Assembly: GCF_900167345.1 (NCBI RefSeq)
Contig: NZ_FUXB01000001.1
Coordinates: forward strand, 248,001 to 312,000
DNA length: 64,000 bases
From: Vibrio cincinnatiensis DSM 19608
Lineage (GTDB): Bacteria; Pseudomonadota; Gammaproteobacteria; Enterobacterales; Vibrionaceae
Direction of reading: 5' to 3'
Below are positions 1 to 8,666 of the stretch, piece by piece; within the stretch, counting starts at the first letter, position 1; each line of letters opens with the position of its first letter. The position numbers were made by a program, and so were the translations under genes. The notes under the pieces were generated by a model. That model was not told the origin of the DNA. It did no database searches and saw nothing but the letters and a program-made list of their open reading frames with translations.

Positions 1-17
1 AGACTCAGACCCTTACG

Positions 18-881
18 ATGTTTGTTCATTTACGTGCTGAACTGATTTTGATTGTGACAACGGTGCTTGCTGCGGCTGGATGGGTGTTTTCAAAGCAAGC
101 GATCGAAGGCTTACCTCCGTTTGGTTTTATCGGGCTACGCTTTATTGCCGCCGCGTTGATTTTAGCGCCTTTTTGTTTTTCTGCTTTTAAGCGAGCAACA
201 TGGCAAGATTGCTTTCGAGCGATGGGCGTAGGCTTTTTTTTAGGTGGTTCAATTTTTTGTTGGATATACGCTATTTCAATTAGCCCAACGCTGGGTGAAG
301 GGGCATTCATCATGAGTCTTTCGATGCTGTTTGTTCCATTACTGGCTTGGCCCTTATTTGGGCTTAAACCCAATCGAGCATTTTGGATCTCACTGCCTGT
401 CGCTGTCAGTGGGTTATTTTTACTTTCTTGGAATGGCGCATGGCAGCTAGCCCCTAACCAGCTATGGTTTCTTGTTGCTGCTTTTGGATTGGCTTTGCAT
501 TTTAATTTTAATAGCCAATATTCAGCGAAATTACCCACCATGTTATTAACGACATTACAGTTGTTGATGGCGGGGTGCTTAGGGTTATTGCTGTCAGCTT
601 GCTTTGAAGTCTGGCCACAGACGATTAGCTCAACAACATGGAAGTGGTTTACATTGAGTGTGTTATTGGCAACCAGTTTACGTTATTTGATGCAGACCAT
701 GGGGCAAAAAAATGCTCCCCCCTCTAATGCAGCACTATTGATGTTATTGGAGCCCGTGTGGACATTATTATTCAGCATCTGGATTTATCAGGAAACCTTG
801 CCGTTCAACAAAGTGGTTGGGTGTGCTTTATTACTGGGATCATTATTGCTTTATCGAATGCCTTGGGCTCGACGCTCATGA
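18..881 (+). CDS. EamA/DMT-family membrane exporter
   Basis: This is a roughly 287-residue membrane protein of the drug/metabolite transporter superfamily. About ten hydrophobic segments alternate with short polar loops, and each half carries an EamA-like repeat. The N-terminal half has the family-typical AAAGWVFSKQA and PPFGFIGLRF stretches. The substrate cannot be read from sequence; members export amino acids, nucleobases or other small metabolites across the inner membrane. The ATG at 18 has no Shine-Dalgarno sequence, and the frame stays open to the window edge, so the true start may lie upstream of the window. It converges on glgC, with a hairpin between them. Confidence 0.8.
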   Translation: MFVHLRAELILIVTTVLAAAGWVFSKQAIEGLPPFGFIGLRFIAAALILAPFCFSAFKRATWQDCFRAMGVGFFLGGSIFCWIYAISISPTLGEGAFIMSLSMLFVPLLAWPLFGLKPNRAFWISLPVAVSGLFLLSWNGAWQLAPNQLWFLVAAFGLALHFNFNSQYSAKLPTMLLTTLQLLMAGCLGLLLSACFEVWPQTISSTTWKWFTLSVLLATSLRYLMQTMGQKNAPPSNAALLMLLEPVWTLLFSIWIYQETLPFNKVVGCALLLGSLLLYRMPWARRS

Positions 882-886
882 TGAAA

Positions 887-907
887 TGGGTGGGAGAGGC
901 CCACCCA
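887..907. terminator. Hairpin between convergent EamA and glgC genes
   Basis: An 8-bp perfect stem (TGGGTGGG/CCCACCCA) encloses AGAGG, six bases past the exporter stop and nine bases past the glgC stop. Neither side has a strong T-tract, so it may be a weak bidirectional terminator. Confidence 0.5.
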
Positions 908-915
908 TGTGAGGG

Positions 916-2133
916 TTAAAATCCGATTCGGGCACCTTTCGCTATAACAACGATACCTTCTTCTGAAACGGTAAAGCGTTGTCTATCGAGTTCCAAATCT
1001 TCACCAATGGTTGTCCCTGGTGCAATTTCAACATTTTTATCTATCACGGCTCTGTTAATTACACAGCCCGCCCCGATTTTTACATCACCGAGAATAATAG
1101 ATTCATTAACCATTGAGCCTTCAGCAATATTGGTACGGTAGCCTAAAATCGACTTGTGGATTCTTGAACCCTGAATATAACTACCACCAGAAATCATACT
1201 GTCCGTCACTTCTACTTTGTTATTACCTACGTCCACAAACGTGGCAGGTGGAAGCGGTGGGTAATAAGTATGTATTGGCCAGCGTGGGTTATACAGCGAA
1301 AATAGTGGATCTTTAGCTAACAAATCCATTTGTGATTGCCAATAAGAATCAATCGTACCGACATCTCGCCAATAACAGGACGAATGTTCTCCTGCAATGA
1401 TATTGGTCGCAAAATCATAGACATAAACATTGCCATTGGGGTATAAGGTCGGAATAATGTCTTTGCCAAAATCATGCGAAGATTGTTCATTATTAGCATC
1501 TGCTCTTAATTCATTACAGAGCGTTTCTGTTTCAAAGATATAGTTACCCATTGAAACCAGTGCCCAATCTGGCTCCCCGGGGATAGATTTAGGATGAGCG
1601 GGTTTTTCTTCAAAGCCGATCATCTTATAGTTTTCATCGACTTCAATCACTCCAAATTGAGATGCCTGGGAGATAGGCATACGAATGGCTGACACCGTCA
1701 GGCTTGCTGCATTTCGTTTGTGGAAATCCAACATTTGACGGATATCCATCTTATAGATATGGTCAGAGCCAAAAATGCAGACATGATCAGGGCGTTGCAG
1801 TTCAATGAAACGAATGTTTTGATAGATGGCATCAGCCGTTCCCTCATACCAACGTTTTCCATCGCGCATCTGTGCCGGGATAGCATCAATAAAATGCCCG
1901 GTGATACTGGAAAGGTTCCAACCTTTTTTCATATGTTGAGAGAGCGACTGTGATTTAAATTGAGTCAAGACATAAACACGCATTAAATCTGAATTGATAA
2001 AGTTATTTAACGCGAAGTCAATCAGACGATAGCTTCCTGCAAAAGGTACTGCTGGTTTTGTTCTACTACTCGTTAGGGGCATTAAGCGAGAGCCTTCACC
2101 ACCGGCTAAAATCATGCCTAAGATGTTTGACAT
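916..2133 (-). CDS. glgC: Glucose-1-phosphate adenylyltransferase (ADP-glucose pyrophosphorylase)
   Basis: This enzyme makes ADP-glucose from ATP and glucose-1-phosphate, the committed step of bacterial glycogen synthesis. The 405-residue length is normal for vibrio GlgC. The N-terminal nucleotidyltransferase signature GGEGSRLMPLT is followed by PAVPFAGSYRLIDF. The substrate-site motif WYEGTADAIYQN lies near residue 100, and a C-terminal left-handed beta-helix follows (ISGGSYIQGS and similar hexapeptide-like turns). The ATG at 2133 has AAGGA about 8 bases upstream. No glgA, glgB or glgP lies nearby, so the gene appears monocistronic. Confidence 0.95.
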   Translation of the reverse strand: MSNILGMILAGGEGSRLMPLTSSRTKPAVPFAGSYRLIDFALNNFINSDLMRVYVLTQFKSQSLSQHMKKGWNLSSITGHFIDAIPAQMRDGKRWYEGTADAIYQNIRFIELQRPDHVCIFGSDHIYKMDIRQMLDFHKRNAASLTVSAIRMPISQASQFGVIEVDENYKMIGFEEKPAHPKSIPGEPDWALVSMGNYIFETETLCNELRADANNEQSSHDFGKDIIPTLYPNGNVYVYDFATNIIAGEHSSCYWRDVGTIDSYWQSQMDLLAKDPLFSLYNPRWPIHTYYPPLPPATFVDVGNNKVEVTDSMISGGSYIQGSRIHKSILGYRTNIAEGSMVNESIILGDVKIGAGCVINRAVIDKNVEIAPGTTIGEDLELDRQRFTVSEEGIVVIAKGARIGF

Positions 2134-2202
2134 TGTATGATCCTTATTTATAGTCTTTATTTTATATTTTGGGGAATCCCTTCATTGAAGGTTTTGATTA
2201 CA

Positions 2203-3087
2203 CTAAATGACTTGTAAGTTACTTTCAAAAATTTGTAACTTAAAATATTCTAATGACATCGCCTTACATAATAACTTTCCTTGAAAATAAGCATTCCTAT
2301 ATTTAGAGGTGATAGCATATTGTAAAATGGTATCAATACCTTCGATGACTATTTTCATGTTATTATCTTTAGCTAAGTTAATGATATTTTTTAACCTTAT
2401 CTGATGTTCATTGTCATCAATTAGTGCGCTGATAAATCGTCTATCTATCACGATGCTATCAATGTTATATTGACTTAGATAATGAAAATTAGAGAGGTCT
2501 CCATTGTAGCTTCTTATACAAATTTTAACGCCAAGTTGACGAAATGACCGTAATATTTTTCCATACGGGGGACATCCATGAGTAAAAGTACTTTTATCAT
2601 TAATAACTAAAGAGATAACAAGATTTTTATCTCGGTTAAGTAATATGCTACAAAAACCATATAAGCATTCTGTCAATTTGTTACAGGATAGAAAAAGCTC
2701 ATTAATATTAATGTATAAGTTAAATTCATTTACCTCATGAGGGGTAATGAAGTTATATATAATAGACTCAAGAAAATTTTTTGTAGTGATGAAGCTATCA
2801 TTACTGCAATTTTCTATATTAGCCATTTGGCTTAATGAAATTAACCGTTCATCTTTTGAAAAAGTGTTAATGACAATCTCACCACCAGACAGTTCATGTT
2901 TGTTATTAAAAACAGGTTTGATATATGGTTCGTGAATATCCGTATTGTTGATATATTCTATGTTATTTGTGCTTTTCATCTTAGCGGTTCTAGTCTTCTT
3001 TCCATAGGGACTTATTTTTCGATGCAAATAATACTTAAGAAATCTCCTACTCGGAATATTTTTATCTGTAGTCCCATTCTCTACCAA
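2203..3087 (-). CDS. Degenerate EAL-domain protein, probably catalytically inactive
   Basis: The protein aligns by eye along a whole EAL fold, but its metal and substrate residues are replaced. The EAL signature position reads GGEIVINT. The usual INVS strand reads INI. The DDFGTG loop reads IRSYNGDL, the catalytic KID reads IVIDRRF, and the late VIAEGVE strand survives as KIVIEGID with YFQGKLL after it. Loss of the Asp pair argues against cyclic-di-GMP hydrolysis. It may instead bind c-di-GMP, RNA or protein, as known degenerate EAL regulators do. The region is more AT-rich than its neighbours. The 3087 start is a TTG without a Shine-Dalgarno; the ATG at 2979 (MKSTNN) is an equally good start. 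Confidence 0.7.
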   Translation of the reverse strand: MVENGTTDKNIPSRRFLKYYLHRKISPYGKKTRTAKMKSTNNIEYINNTDIHEPYIKPVFNNKHELSGGEIVINTFSKDERLISLSQMANIENCSNDSFITTKNFLESIIYNFITPHEVNEFNLYININELFLSCNKLTECLYGFCSILLNRDKNLVISLVINDKSTFTHGCPPYGKILRSFRQLGVKICIRSYNGDLSNFHYLSQYNIDSIVIDRRFISALIDDNEHQIRLKNIINLAKDNNMKIVIEGIDTILQYAITSKYRNAYFQGKLLCKAMSLEYFKLQIFESNLQVI

Positions 3088-3576
3088 GTGTCGATTGTTA
3101 CTATCTTGTATTTGTGATTCGTGATTTCATTAGATTTTGGTTAATGGTATTGGTTTTTTATCTGATTTATTTTTGCTGAGAAAAAACCGTTCTAAAATTA
3201 TATTTATATTTTTCATGTAGTTAGAAAAATATTTTTATCATTTATGTGGTGAGTTATTTTGGTTATTTATTTTTTTCATCAAAGTGATATGCATAGCTAA
3301 TAGAGATTTACTGTAATATTTACTTACATTTGTATGATTAGAAAGTGGAAAAATAGCAATAAAAAGAGGATGAATGGCTATGTGTTGTAGGAAAATTCTG
3401 TTGATTGTAGATGGCTTAGTAGAAAAGACTAAAGCGTAGCGAAACTCTATTGATCAGGAGAGATTGAAGAGGGATAGGGTGATGAACATCTCTATTGATC
3501 TTCTGAATCGAGAGGTTGAGGATGATTAAGCTTGGGTCGATTATGCGTTTTTGTTACTCTAAGTAGCGAATTCGAA
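3088..3576. other. AT-rich intergenic region ahead of the guanidine riboswitch
   Basis: There is no long ORF here. The 3088-3360 part is very AT-rich and probably holds the promoter for the degenerate EAL gene. Two tiny ORFs have plausible ribosome sites: 3374-3439 (21 codons) after AAAAAGAGGA, and 3482-3529 (15 codons) after AGGGATAGGG. The 11-mer CTCTATTGATC occurs at 3446-3456 and 3490-3500. None of these has recognisable function. Confidence 0.4.
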
Positions 3577-3638
3577 GTAAGGACGACCTTACCGCTCTAT
3601 TTCCATAAGGGGACGGCCCCATATTGATAGAAAGGGGC
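3577..3638 (+). promoter_or_regulatory. Guanidine-II (mini-ykkC) riboswitch
   Basis: Two short hairpins each carry an ACGR tetraloop, the hallmark of the guanidine-II class. The first is GTAAGG-ACGA-CCTTAC (3577-3592, 6-bp stem). The second is GGGG-ACGG-CCCC (3609-3620, 4-bp stem). They are joined by a 16-base linker. The gdx Shine-Dalgarno AAAGGGG follows at 3631-3637. GGGGC at 3634-3638 can pair with GCCCC at 3616-3620, which is the 3' arm of hairpin 2. This suggests an ON switch: guanidinium stabilises hairpin 2 and frees the ribosome site. The mechanism is inferred; the two ACGR hairpins before a Gdx gene are seen directly. Confidence 0.92.
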
Positions 3639-3644
3639 ATGATG

Positions 3645-3959
3645 ATGGCTTGGGTTATTCTTTTTATTGCAGGGTTGAGCGAAGTTGCTTGGGCCGCTGG
3701 CCTTAAGTACACCGAAGGGTTTAGTAAACCCATTCCTTCAATGATTACATTAATTTGTTTAGTGGTGAGTTTTGTTTTACTCGGTTTATCGTTGAAAACG
3801 TTACCGCTTGGATTGGCTTATAGTGTATGGGTTGGAATCGGCGTTGTAGGAACGGCACTGGTTGGTTTGATCTTCTTGAGTGAGCCATTCAGTTGGATTA
3901 AAACTGTGAGCTTAGGGCTGATCGTGTTAGGAATTATTGGGATGAAACTGGCCTCTTAG
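3645..3959 (+). CDS. gdx: Guanidinium/H+ antiporter (small multidrug resistance family, Gdx/SugE)
   Basis: This is a 104-residue, four-helix small multidrug resistance protein that exports guanidinium in exchange for protons as a dual-topology dimer. The N-terminus MAWVILFIAGLSEVAWAAGL closely follows SugE/Gdx, with the essential Glu at position 13. The conserved WVGIGVVGTAL segment is in helix 3. Among ATGs at 3639, 3642 and 3645, the last gives the usual N-terminus and a 7-base gap from AAAGGGG, so I chose it; a TTG at 3624 would lie ahead of the Shine-Dalgarno. The riboswitch immediately upstream supports the guanidinium assignment. It is also known by the older name sugE. Confidence 0.93.
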   Translation: MAWVILFIAGLSEVAWAAGLKYTEGFSKPIPSMITLICLVVSFVLLGLSLKTLPLGLAYSVWVGIGVVGTALVGLIFLSEPFSWIKTVSLGLIVLGIIGMKLAS

Positions 3960-3977
3960 CTATTTTTACTCTAAAGT

Positions 3978-4005
3978 AAAACGCAGTGCCGAGGCACTGC
4001 GTTTT
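3978..4005. terminator. Bidirectional terminator between gdx and the csp gene
   Basis: The inverted repeat AAAACGCAGTGCC/GGCACTGCGTTTT forms a stem of about 12 bp with a four-base loop. It has A and T tracts on the two flanks, so it can serve both convergent genes. Confidence 0.85.
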
Positions 4006-4026
4006 GAAATTATTGGCATGAAATGC

Positions 4027-4239
4027 TTACAGAGCGGTTACTTGAGTCGCTTGTGGGCCTTTTTTGCCTTCTTCAACGTTGAAGCTCACTTTTTGACCTT
4101 CAGCTAACGTTTTGAAACCTTCAGAAACGATAGAGTTAAAGTGTACGAATACGTCTTTACCACCGTTGTCTTGAGAAATGAAGCCGAAGCCTTTAGTTTC
4201 GTTGAACCATTTTACTGTACCAGTCATTTTACCAGACAT
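4027..4239 (-). CDS. CspA-family cold-shock RNA chaperone
   Basis: This is a single 70-residue cold-shock domain that binds single-stranded RNA or DNA and melts secondary structure. The RNP1-type strand KGFGFISQ and RNP2-type strand VFVHF are intact, and the protein starts [13 protein letters not shown] as in many vibrio CspA-like proteins. The ATG at 4239 follows AGAGGTGACT, so I prefer it over the GTG at 4245. More than 300 non-coding bases lie upstream, consistent with the long structured leader common in cold-inducible csp genes. The exact paralogue cannot be assigned, so no symbol is given. Confidence 0.93.
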   Translation of the reverse strand: MSGKMTGTVKWFNETKGFGFISQDNGGKDVFVHFNSIVSEGFKTLAEGQKVSFNVEEGKKGPQATQVTAL

Positions 4240-4534
4240 AGTCACCTCTAAATATCTTAAGTTTTAATTGAATGAGTTTTTGGCCGAGATAAGCTGAATG
4301 GTCGATCTAGGTGCAGTTGACACAGGTATAACGAAAGATTTCGTGACTTGTATAACACTAAACTTACACTGAATTTACATTAACAACTCTTCTTTAAGAG
4401 CCGATAGCTACTATACACGGAGTGATTTAAATAGCTAGGATTATTTTTAATTATTTAGAGATATGCATCTATATGGTGATACAAAGCAAGAATATAGAGA
4501 TTAACTATTTGATCTAACGGGTGATATAGAGGGG
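4240..4534. other. Leader and promoter region of the csp gene
   Basis: This non-coding stretch between the csp gene and the RRM gene is AT-rich. It should contain the csp promoter and 5' leader. A short hairpin CTCTT-CTTT-AAGAG lies at 4387-4400. I could not define a cold-box or promoter with certainty. Confidence 0.45.
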
Positions 4535-4559
4535 GCAGAACGAGAGGCTCCCGTTCTGC
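4535..4559. terminator. Hairpin downstream of the RRM gene
   Basis: GCAGAACG (4535-4542) pairs with CGTTCTGC (4552-4559) around a 9-base loop, just past the RRM stop. The T-tail on the minus strand is poor, so its strength as a terminator is uncertain. Confidence 0.5.
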
Positions 4560-4566
4560 TTAAAGA

Positions 4567-4812
4567 TTAATCGGCTTTTTTTACGCGAATTTTACTTTTC
4601 GCAAACAGGGTTAAGTTAAGGGCTGTGATGGCCGACTTTGCTTCTTCATCATTGGGCATAGTAACAAAGGCGAAGCCTTTTGAGAGTCCGGTTTCTTGGT
4701 CAAGGACTAATGTACATTCTGTGACTTGTCCAAAATCGGAAAAGAGTACTCGTAACTCATGTTCAGTTGTGGAGCGAGCAAGATTTCTAACTAACAATTT
4801 CATGATGATCAT
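4567..4812 (-). CDS. Small single-RRM RNA-binding protein
   Basis: This protein of about 80 residues is almost entirely one RNA-recognition motif. RNP2 is LLVRNL near the N-terminus. RNP1 is KGFAFVTM near residue 46, with the two aromatic residues positioned to stack on RNA bases. The C-terminal strand ends in basic KIRVKKAD. Such stand-alone RRM proteins occur in cyanobacteria and marine gammaproteobacteria, often cold- or stress-linked, and its position beside a cold-shock gene fits that. The ATG at 4803 (MKLLVRN) may be the real start; neither candidate has a good Shine-Dalgarno. Confidence 0.88.
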   Translation of the reverse strand: MIIMKLLVRNLARSTTEHELRVLFSDFGQVTECTLVLDQETGLSKGFAFVTMPNDEEAKSAITALNLTLFAKSKIRVKKAD

Positions 4813-4915
4813 CTTATAGGGATTAACACGGCATTGTCGCAGTTAATGCATGGGAAACCAAGATAATATCAAGAGAAATTTTGCTTAATGGTATCGTTTA
4901 AATTACCGGTATAGT

Positions 4916-4941
4916 AAAGGCGAACATCATCGTTCGCCTTT
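4916..4941 (-). terminator. Terminator of gcvP
   Basis: AAAGGCGAAC (4916-4925) pairs with GTTCGCCTTT (4932-4941) around ATCATC. The 10-bp stem lies about 30 bases past the gcvP stop and is flanked by A/T tracts on both sides. Confidence 0.75.
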
Positions 4942-4969
4942 TGTCATTTATGTGAATAAGTAGGAACCG

Positions 4970-7834
4970 TTATGCCAGATACTGATCGACACTAGGGCAA
5001 GAGCAAATCAGGTTTCGGTCACCATATACATTGTCTACTCGGTTTACCGTTGGCCAATATTTATTCACTTTTACGTAAGGTGAAGGAAAACAGGCTTGCT
5101 CTCTGGTGTATGAGTGGGGCCATGGTTCAAGAGTTAAATCCGCAAGCGTGTGTGGAGCATTGATCAATGGATTATCCTTGGCGGACCAATACCCAAGTTC
5201 TACTTGCCTAATTTCTTCTCGAATCGCAATCATGGCGTCACAAAAGCGATCAAGTTCAGTAAGGCATTCAGATTCCGTTGGTTCAATCATGAGTGTCCCC
5301 GCAACAGGAAAAGACATAGTTGGTGCATGAAAACCATAATCCATGAGGCGTTTGGCAATATCTTCTTCACTTATGCCTGTTTGTTCTTTAATTGGACGAA
5401 TATCGACAATACATTCATGGGCGACACGGCCGTGTGTTCCTCGATAAAGAATAGGGTAGTGAGGGCGTAAGCGTTCCATTATGTAGTTGGCATTTAATAT
5501 GGCGAGTTTAGAAGCTTGTTGAAGGCCTTCGGTTCCCATCATAGTAATGTAAGCCCAAGAGATTGGGAGAATAGAAGCACTTCCTAAATCAGCGGCGGAT
5601 ACTGCAAATTGTTCTCCATCAACACCTTGTTCAACATGGCCGGGTAGGAAAGGAGCTAAGTGAGATTTTACTCCGATAGGCCCAACCCCAGGGCCACCGC
5701 CGCCATGAGGAATGCAGAACGTTTTATGCAAGTTAAGGTGAGAGACGTCAGAGCCTATAAAACCTGGAGAGGTTAAACCCACCTGAGCATTCATATTGGC
5801 TCCATCTAAGTACACTTGCCCACCCGCTGCATGAACCTGTTCGCAAACTTGCCGAACGTGTTCTTCATAAACGCCATGGGTCGACGGATAGGTAATCATA
5901 ATGGCGGAGAGATGTTCGCGGTGTTTGTTGATCTTTTCAGAAAGGTCATGCAAATCGATATTGCCGAGATTATCACACTGAACAACGACGACTTTCATTG
6001 AAAGCATGGATGCCGTTGCTGGGTTGGTTCCATGGGCAGAGCTTGGAATTAAGCATATATTGCGATGCCCTTCTCCGCGGCTTTGATGATAACGTTGGAT
6101 GGCAATGAGCCCTGCATATTCGCCAGATGCACCTGAATTGGGTTGTAAAGAAAAGGCATCATAGCCCGTGATTTCACACAGTTTCTGCTTGAGATCCTCC
6201 GCTAAAGCTGTGTATCCAAGCGCTTGTTCTTTAGGAACGAAGGGGTGTAAAGATGCAAATTCTGGCCAAGAAACGGGGATCATTTCCGCTGCTGCATTTA
6301 ATTTCATCGTGCAGCTACCTAGTGGGATCATGCCATGGGTTAAAGAAAAGTCCTTATTTTCTAACTGTTTTAGGTAACGCATCATCTGTGTTTCACTGTG
6401 ATAGGTATTAAATACAGGGTGAGTCAGATAGCGAGAGCTTCGTTGACATGAATGAGGGATAGCGGCTAATTCATGATTCGCAATTTGAGTGGAGAGATCA
6501 TAAATGGATGTTTCTATTCCAAACAGAGAGAATAACGCATCAATATCCTTTAAGGTCGTTGTTTCATCAAAACTGATACCCAACTGGTTTGGCCATTTTC
6601 GTAAATTGATATTGGTTTTTAGGGCTTGTTGATAGTGCTTTTCTGTGGTGTTGCCGGTTTTGATGGTTAAGGTGTCAAAAAAAGTATGGTGTGCTAATTC
6701 ATAACCCGCTTGTGTTAAGCCAGCAGCAAGAATAGCGGTGTAATGATGAGTTCTGCGCGCAATTTTTTTGAGCCCCTTTGGCCCATGATAGACGGCATAA
6801 AAAGCGGCCATGTTGGCTAATAGAGCTTGCGCAGTACAAATATTGGAGGTGGCTTTTTCTCGCCGAATATGTTGCTCTCGAGTTTGCATGGCCATGCGAA
6901 GTGCACGGTTACCTTTACTATCAATTGAGACGCCAATAACACGGCCTGGCATAGTACGCTTATAGGCTTCACGAGTTGCCATAAATGCAGCATGAGGGCC
7001 GCCGTAACCGATAGGAACACCGAATCGCTGTGCAGAACCAATCACGACATCTGCCCCCATTTCTCCCGCAGGTTTGATCAGCGTGCAAGCCAGCAAATCA
7101 GTGGCAACCGTGACTAAGGTATTTTGATGATGGGCTTGAGTAATGATCTCCGTTAAATCGTACACCGCTCCTGTTGTACTAGGATTTTGCAGGAGTGCGC
7201 CAAAAACAGGTTGTTGAGTGAGTTCCTCAAGTGGGCCTACTCGTACCTCAAACCCAAGGAAAGAGGCTCGTGTTTTCACCACCTCTATGGTTTGTGGGTG
7301 GACATCATCCGCGACAAAAAAGGTATTATTCTTGTTTTTCCCTGCTCGATGACACAGAGCCATGGCTTCTGCCGCCGCAGTGGCTTCATCCAACAATGAG
7401 GCGTTGGCAATATCCATGCCCGTTAAATCAATGATCATTTGCTGAAAGTTAAGTAATGACTCTAACCGACCTTGAGATATTTCAGGCTGATAGGGCGTGT
7501 AAGCGGTATACCAGCCCGGATTTTCGAACACGTTACGTAAAATGACGCTAGGGGTGAAGGTATTATAGTAACCTTGGCCAATGAAAGTTCGTTTGAGCTG
7601 ATTTTGCTGAGCAAAACGTTTGAGATGGGCCAACATCTCAGCCTCACTTTTTGGATCGGGAAGGAGTAATGGTGCTTCTAAACGAATATTGTCAGGAATG
7701 GTCTGGTCAATGAGGTTATCAAGGGTTTTTGCTTGAACGAGAGCGAGCATTTTGGCTTGTTCCGCCTTGCTAGGACCATTATGGCGAGCGATAAATTCAT
7801 TTTTTGTTTCTAGGCTTTGAAGCAGTTCAGTCAT
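4970..7834 (-). CDS. gcvP: Glycine dehydrogenase (decarboxylating), P-protein
   Basis: This is the pyridoxal-phosphate P-protein of the glycine cleavage system. It decarboxylates glycine and passes the aminomethyl group to lipoyl GcvH. At 954 residues it is a full-length fused alpha-beta type, like the E. coli enzyme. The N-terminal half starts with FIARHNGP. The C-terminal half carries the PLP-lysine site [16 protein letters not shown] and the upstream [10 protein letters not shown] motif. The start at 7834 is [11 protein letters not shown]. It follows gcvH on the same strand 113 bases downstream, with a hairpin in the gap, so expression is probably coupled but tuned. Confidence 0.97.
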   Translation of the reverse strand: MTELLQSLETKNEFIARHNGPSKAEQAKMLALVQAKTLDNLIDQTIPDNIRLEAPLLLPDPKSEAEMLAHLKRFAQQNQLKRTFIGQGYYNTFTPSVILRNVFENPGWYTAYTPYQPEISQGRLESLLNFQQMIIDLTGMDIANASLLDEATAAAEAMALCHRAGKNKNNTFFVADDVHPQTIEVVKTRASFLGFEVRVGPLEELTQQPVFGALLQNPSTTGAVYDLTEIITQAHHQNTLVTVATDLLACTLIKPAGEMGADVVIGSAQRFGVPIGYGGPHAAFMATREAYKRTMPGRVIGVSIDSKGNRALRMAMQTREQHIRREKATSNICTAQALLANMAAFYAVYHGPKGLKKIARRTHHYTAILAAGLTQAGYELAHHTFFDTLTIKTGNTTEKHYQQALKTNINLRKWPNQLGISFDETTTLKDIDALFSLFGIETSIYDLSTQIANHELAAIPHSCQRSSRYLTHPVFNTYHSETQMMRYLKQLENKDFSLTHGMIPLGSCTMKLNAAAEMIPVSWPEFASLHPFVPKEQALGYTALAEDLKQKLCEITGYDAFSLQPNSGASGEYAGLIAIQRYHQSRGEGHRNICLIPSSAHGTNPATASMLSMKVVVVQCDNLGNIDLHDLSEKINKHREHLSAIMITYPSTHGVYEEHVRQVCEQVHAAGGQVYLDGANMNAQVGLTSPGFIGSDVSHLNLHKTFCIPHGGGGPGVGPIGVKSHLAPFLPGHVEQGVDGEQFAVSAADLGSASILPISWAYITMMGTEGLQQASKLAILNANYIMERLRPHYPILYRGTHGRVAHECIVDIRPIKEQTGISEEDIAKRLMDYGFHAPTMSFPVAGTLMIEPTESECLTELDRFCDAMIAIREEIRQVELGYWSAKDNPLINAPHTLADLTLEPWPHSYTREQACFPSPYVKVNKYWPTVNRVDNVYGDRNLICSCPSVDQYLA

Positions 7835-7910
7835 TTTCCTTTACCTTTTACAATCACAATAAGAAATGAAGCTCATTGAGTTAACGCTGATACTTCAAGC
7901 CTGTGATAGT

Positions 7911-7940
7911 TAAAGCTACCGGTGAGAAAAGGTAGCTTTA
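7911..7940 (-). terminator. Intercistronic hairpin between gcvH and gcvP
   Basis: TAAAGCTACC (7911-7920) and GGTAGCTTTA (7931-7940) form a perfect 10-bp stem with a 10-base loop, 7 bases past the gcvH stop. It lacks a long T-tail after the stem. It may attenuate read-through into gcvP or protect the gcvH message. Confidence 0.6.
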
Positions 7941-7947
7941 TCCTTGA

Positions 7948-8328
7948 TTACTCTTCTTCTATAGAGCGAAGATACTCGTCTGCATCTTTTAGATCATCGA
8001 GCTCAGCCGGGTCAGACAGTTTAACTTTGACGATCCAGCCTGCATCATAAGGGGATTCATTAATTAATTCAGGGCTATCAGCCAGTTCATCATTGACTTC
8101 GATAATCATGCCAGAGACTGGAGCATAAATATCGGAGGCCGCTTTAACGGATTCAACTAAGGAAAAATTATCCCCAGCATCGTATTCACTCTCTATTTCA
8201 GGTAACTCAACAAAAACGACATCTCCCAGCATGTCTTGGGCATGTTCGGAAATGCCTACCGTGGCGGTCCCATCACCATTATCACGTACCCACTCGTGGC
8301 TATCTGTAAACTTCAGTGCTTTATCCAT
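7948..8328 (-). CDS. gcvH: Glycine cleavage system H protein
   Basis: This 126-residue lipoyl carrier shuttles the aminomethyl intermediate between GcvP and GcvT and is reoxidised by lipoamide dehydrogenase. The lipoylation site is the Lys in ESVKAASDIYAPVSG, and the rest (HAQDMLGDVVFVELPE, NDELADSPELIN) matches the family throughout. I place the start at ATG 8328 because it gives the normal length and has GGAG nine bases upstream. The longer frame would begin at a TTG at 8343, inside the Shine-Dalgarno area. It is the first gene of a gcvH-gcvP unit, diverging from the XRE regulator. Confidence 0.97.
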   Translation of the reverse strand: MDKALKFTDSHEWVRDNGDGTATVGISEHAQDMLGDVVFVELPEIESEYDAGDNFSLVESVKAASDIYAPVSGMIIEVNDELADSPELINESPYDAGWIVKVKLSDPAELDDLKDADEYLRSIEEE

Positions 8329-8666
8329 GTGTTTGTTCTCCAAAAGATGATTGAATGATCAACGAATAAAGAGAGGCGATGCTCTCTATTCTTGAGCGAT
8401 TGACACCTAAAACAGCCACGAGTTTGCAACAGTTAGGTGAGAACTTTTGCGCTATCGATCACTGAATCGATAGGAAACTCAATTGCTACAAATTAATAAC
8501 ATACGCCTACGCCAATAGAGGTTCAATAAAAAAATTTCCTATAGGAAACTGAAGTGATTTTTTTGTTACAGAAAGCACGTTTTATAGGCATGATACCGCC
8601 TTGTTTGAATTCTTCATGCACAATATAGAAATGACGATGCGCGCTAAATAAGAAGCCTAATAAATC
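8329..8666. other. Divergent control region between gcvH and the XRE regulator
   Basis: These 338 non-coding bases hold promoters in both directions. The sequence contains a perfect 14-bp palindrome at 8535-8548 and a related half-site GATAGGAAAC at 8469-8478. A looser CCAATAGAGG occurs at 8512-8521. I looked for glycine-riboswitch conserved elements on both strands and found none. Confidence 0.6.
8535..8548. promoter_or_regulatory. Putative XRE-regulator operator, site 1
   Basis: The perfect palindrome TTTCCTATAGGAAA lies between the divergent gcvH and regulator genes. Related copies flank gcvT at 9306-9319 and 9452-9465, so it is probably the binding site of the adjacent XRE-cupin regulator. 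The binding itself is inferred. Confidence 0.6.
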
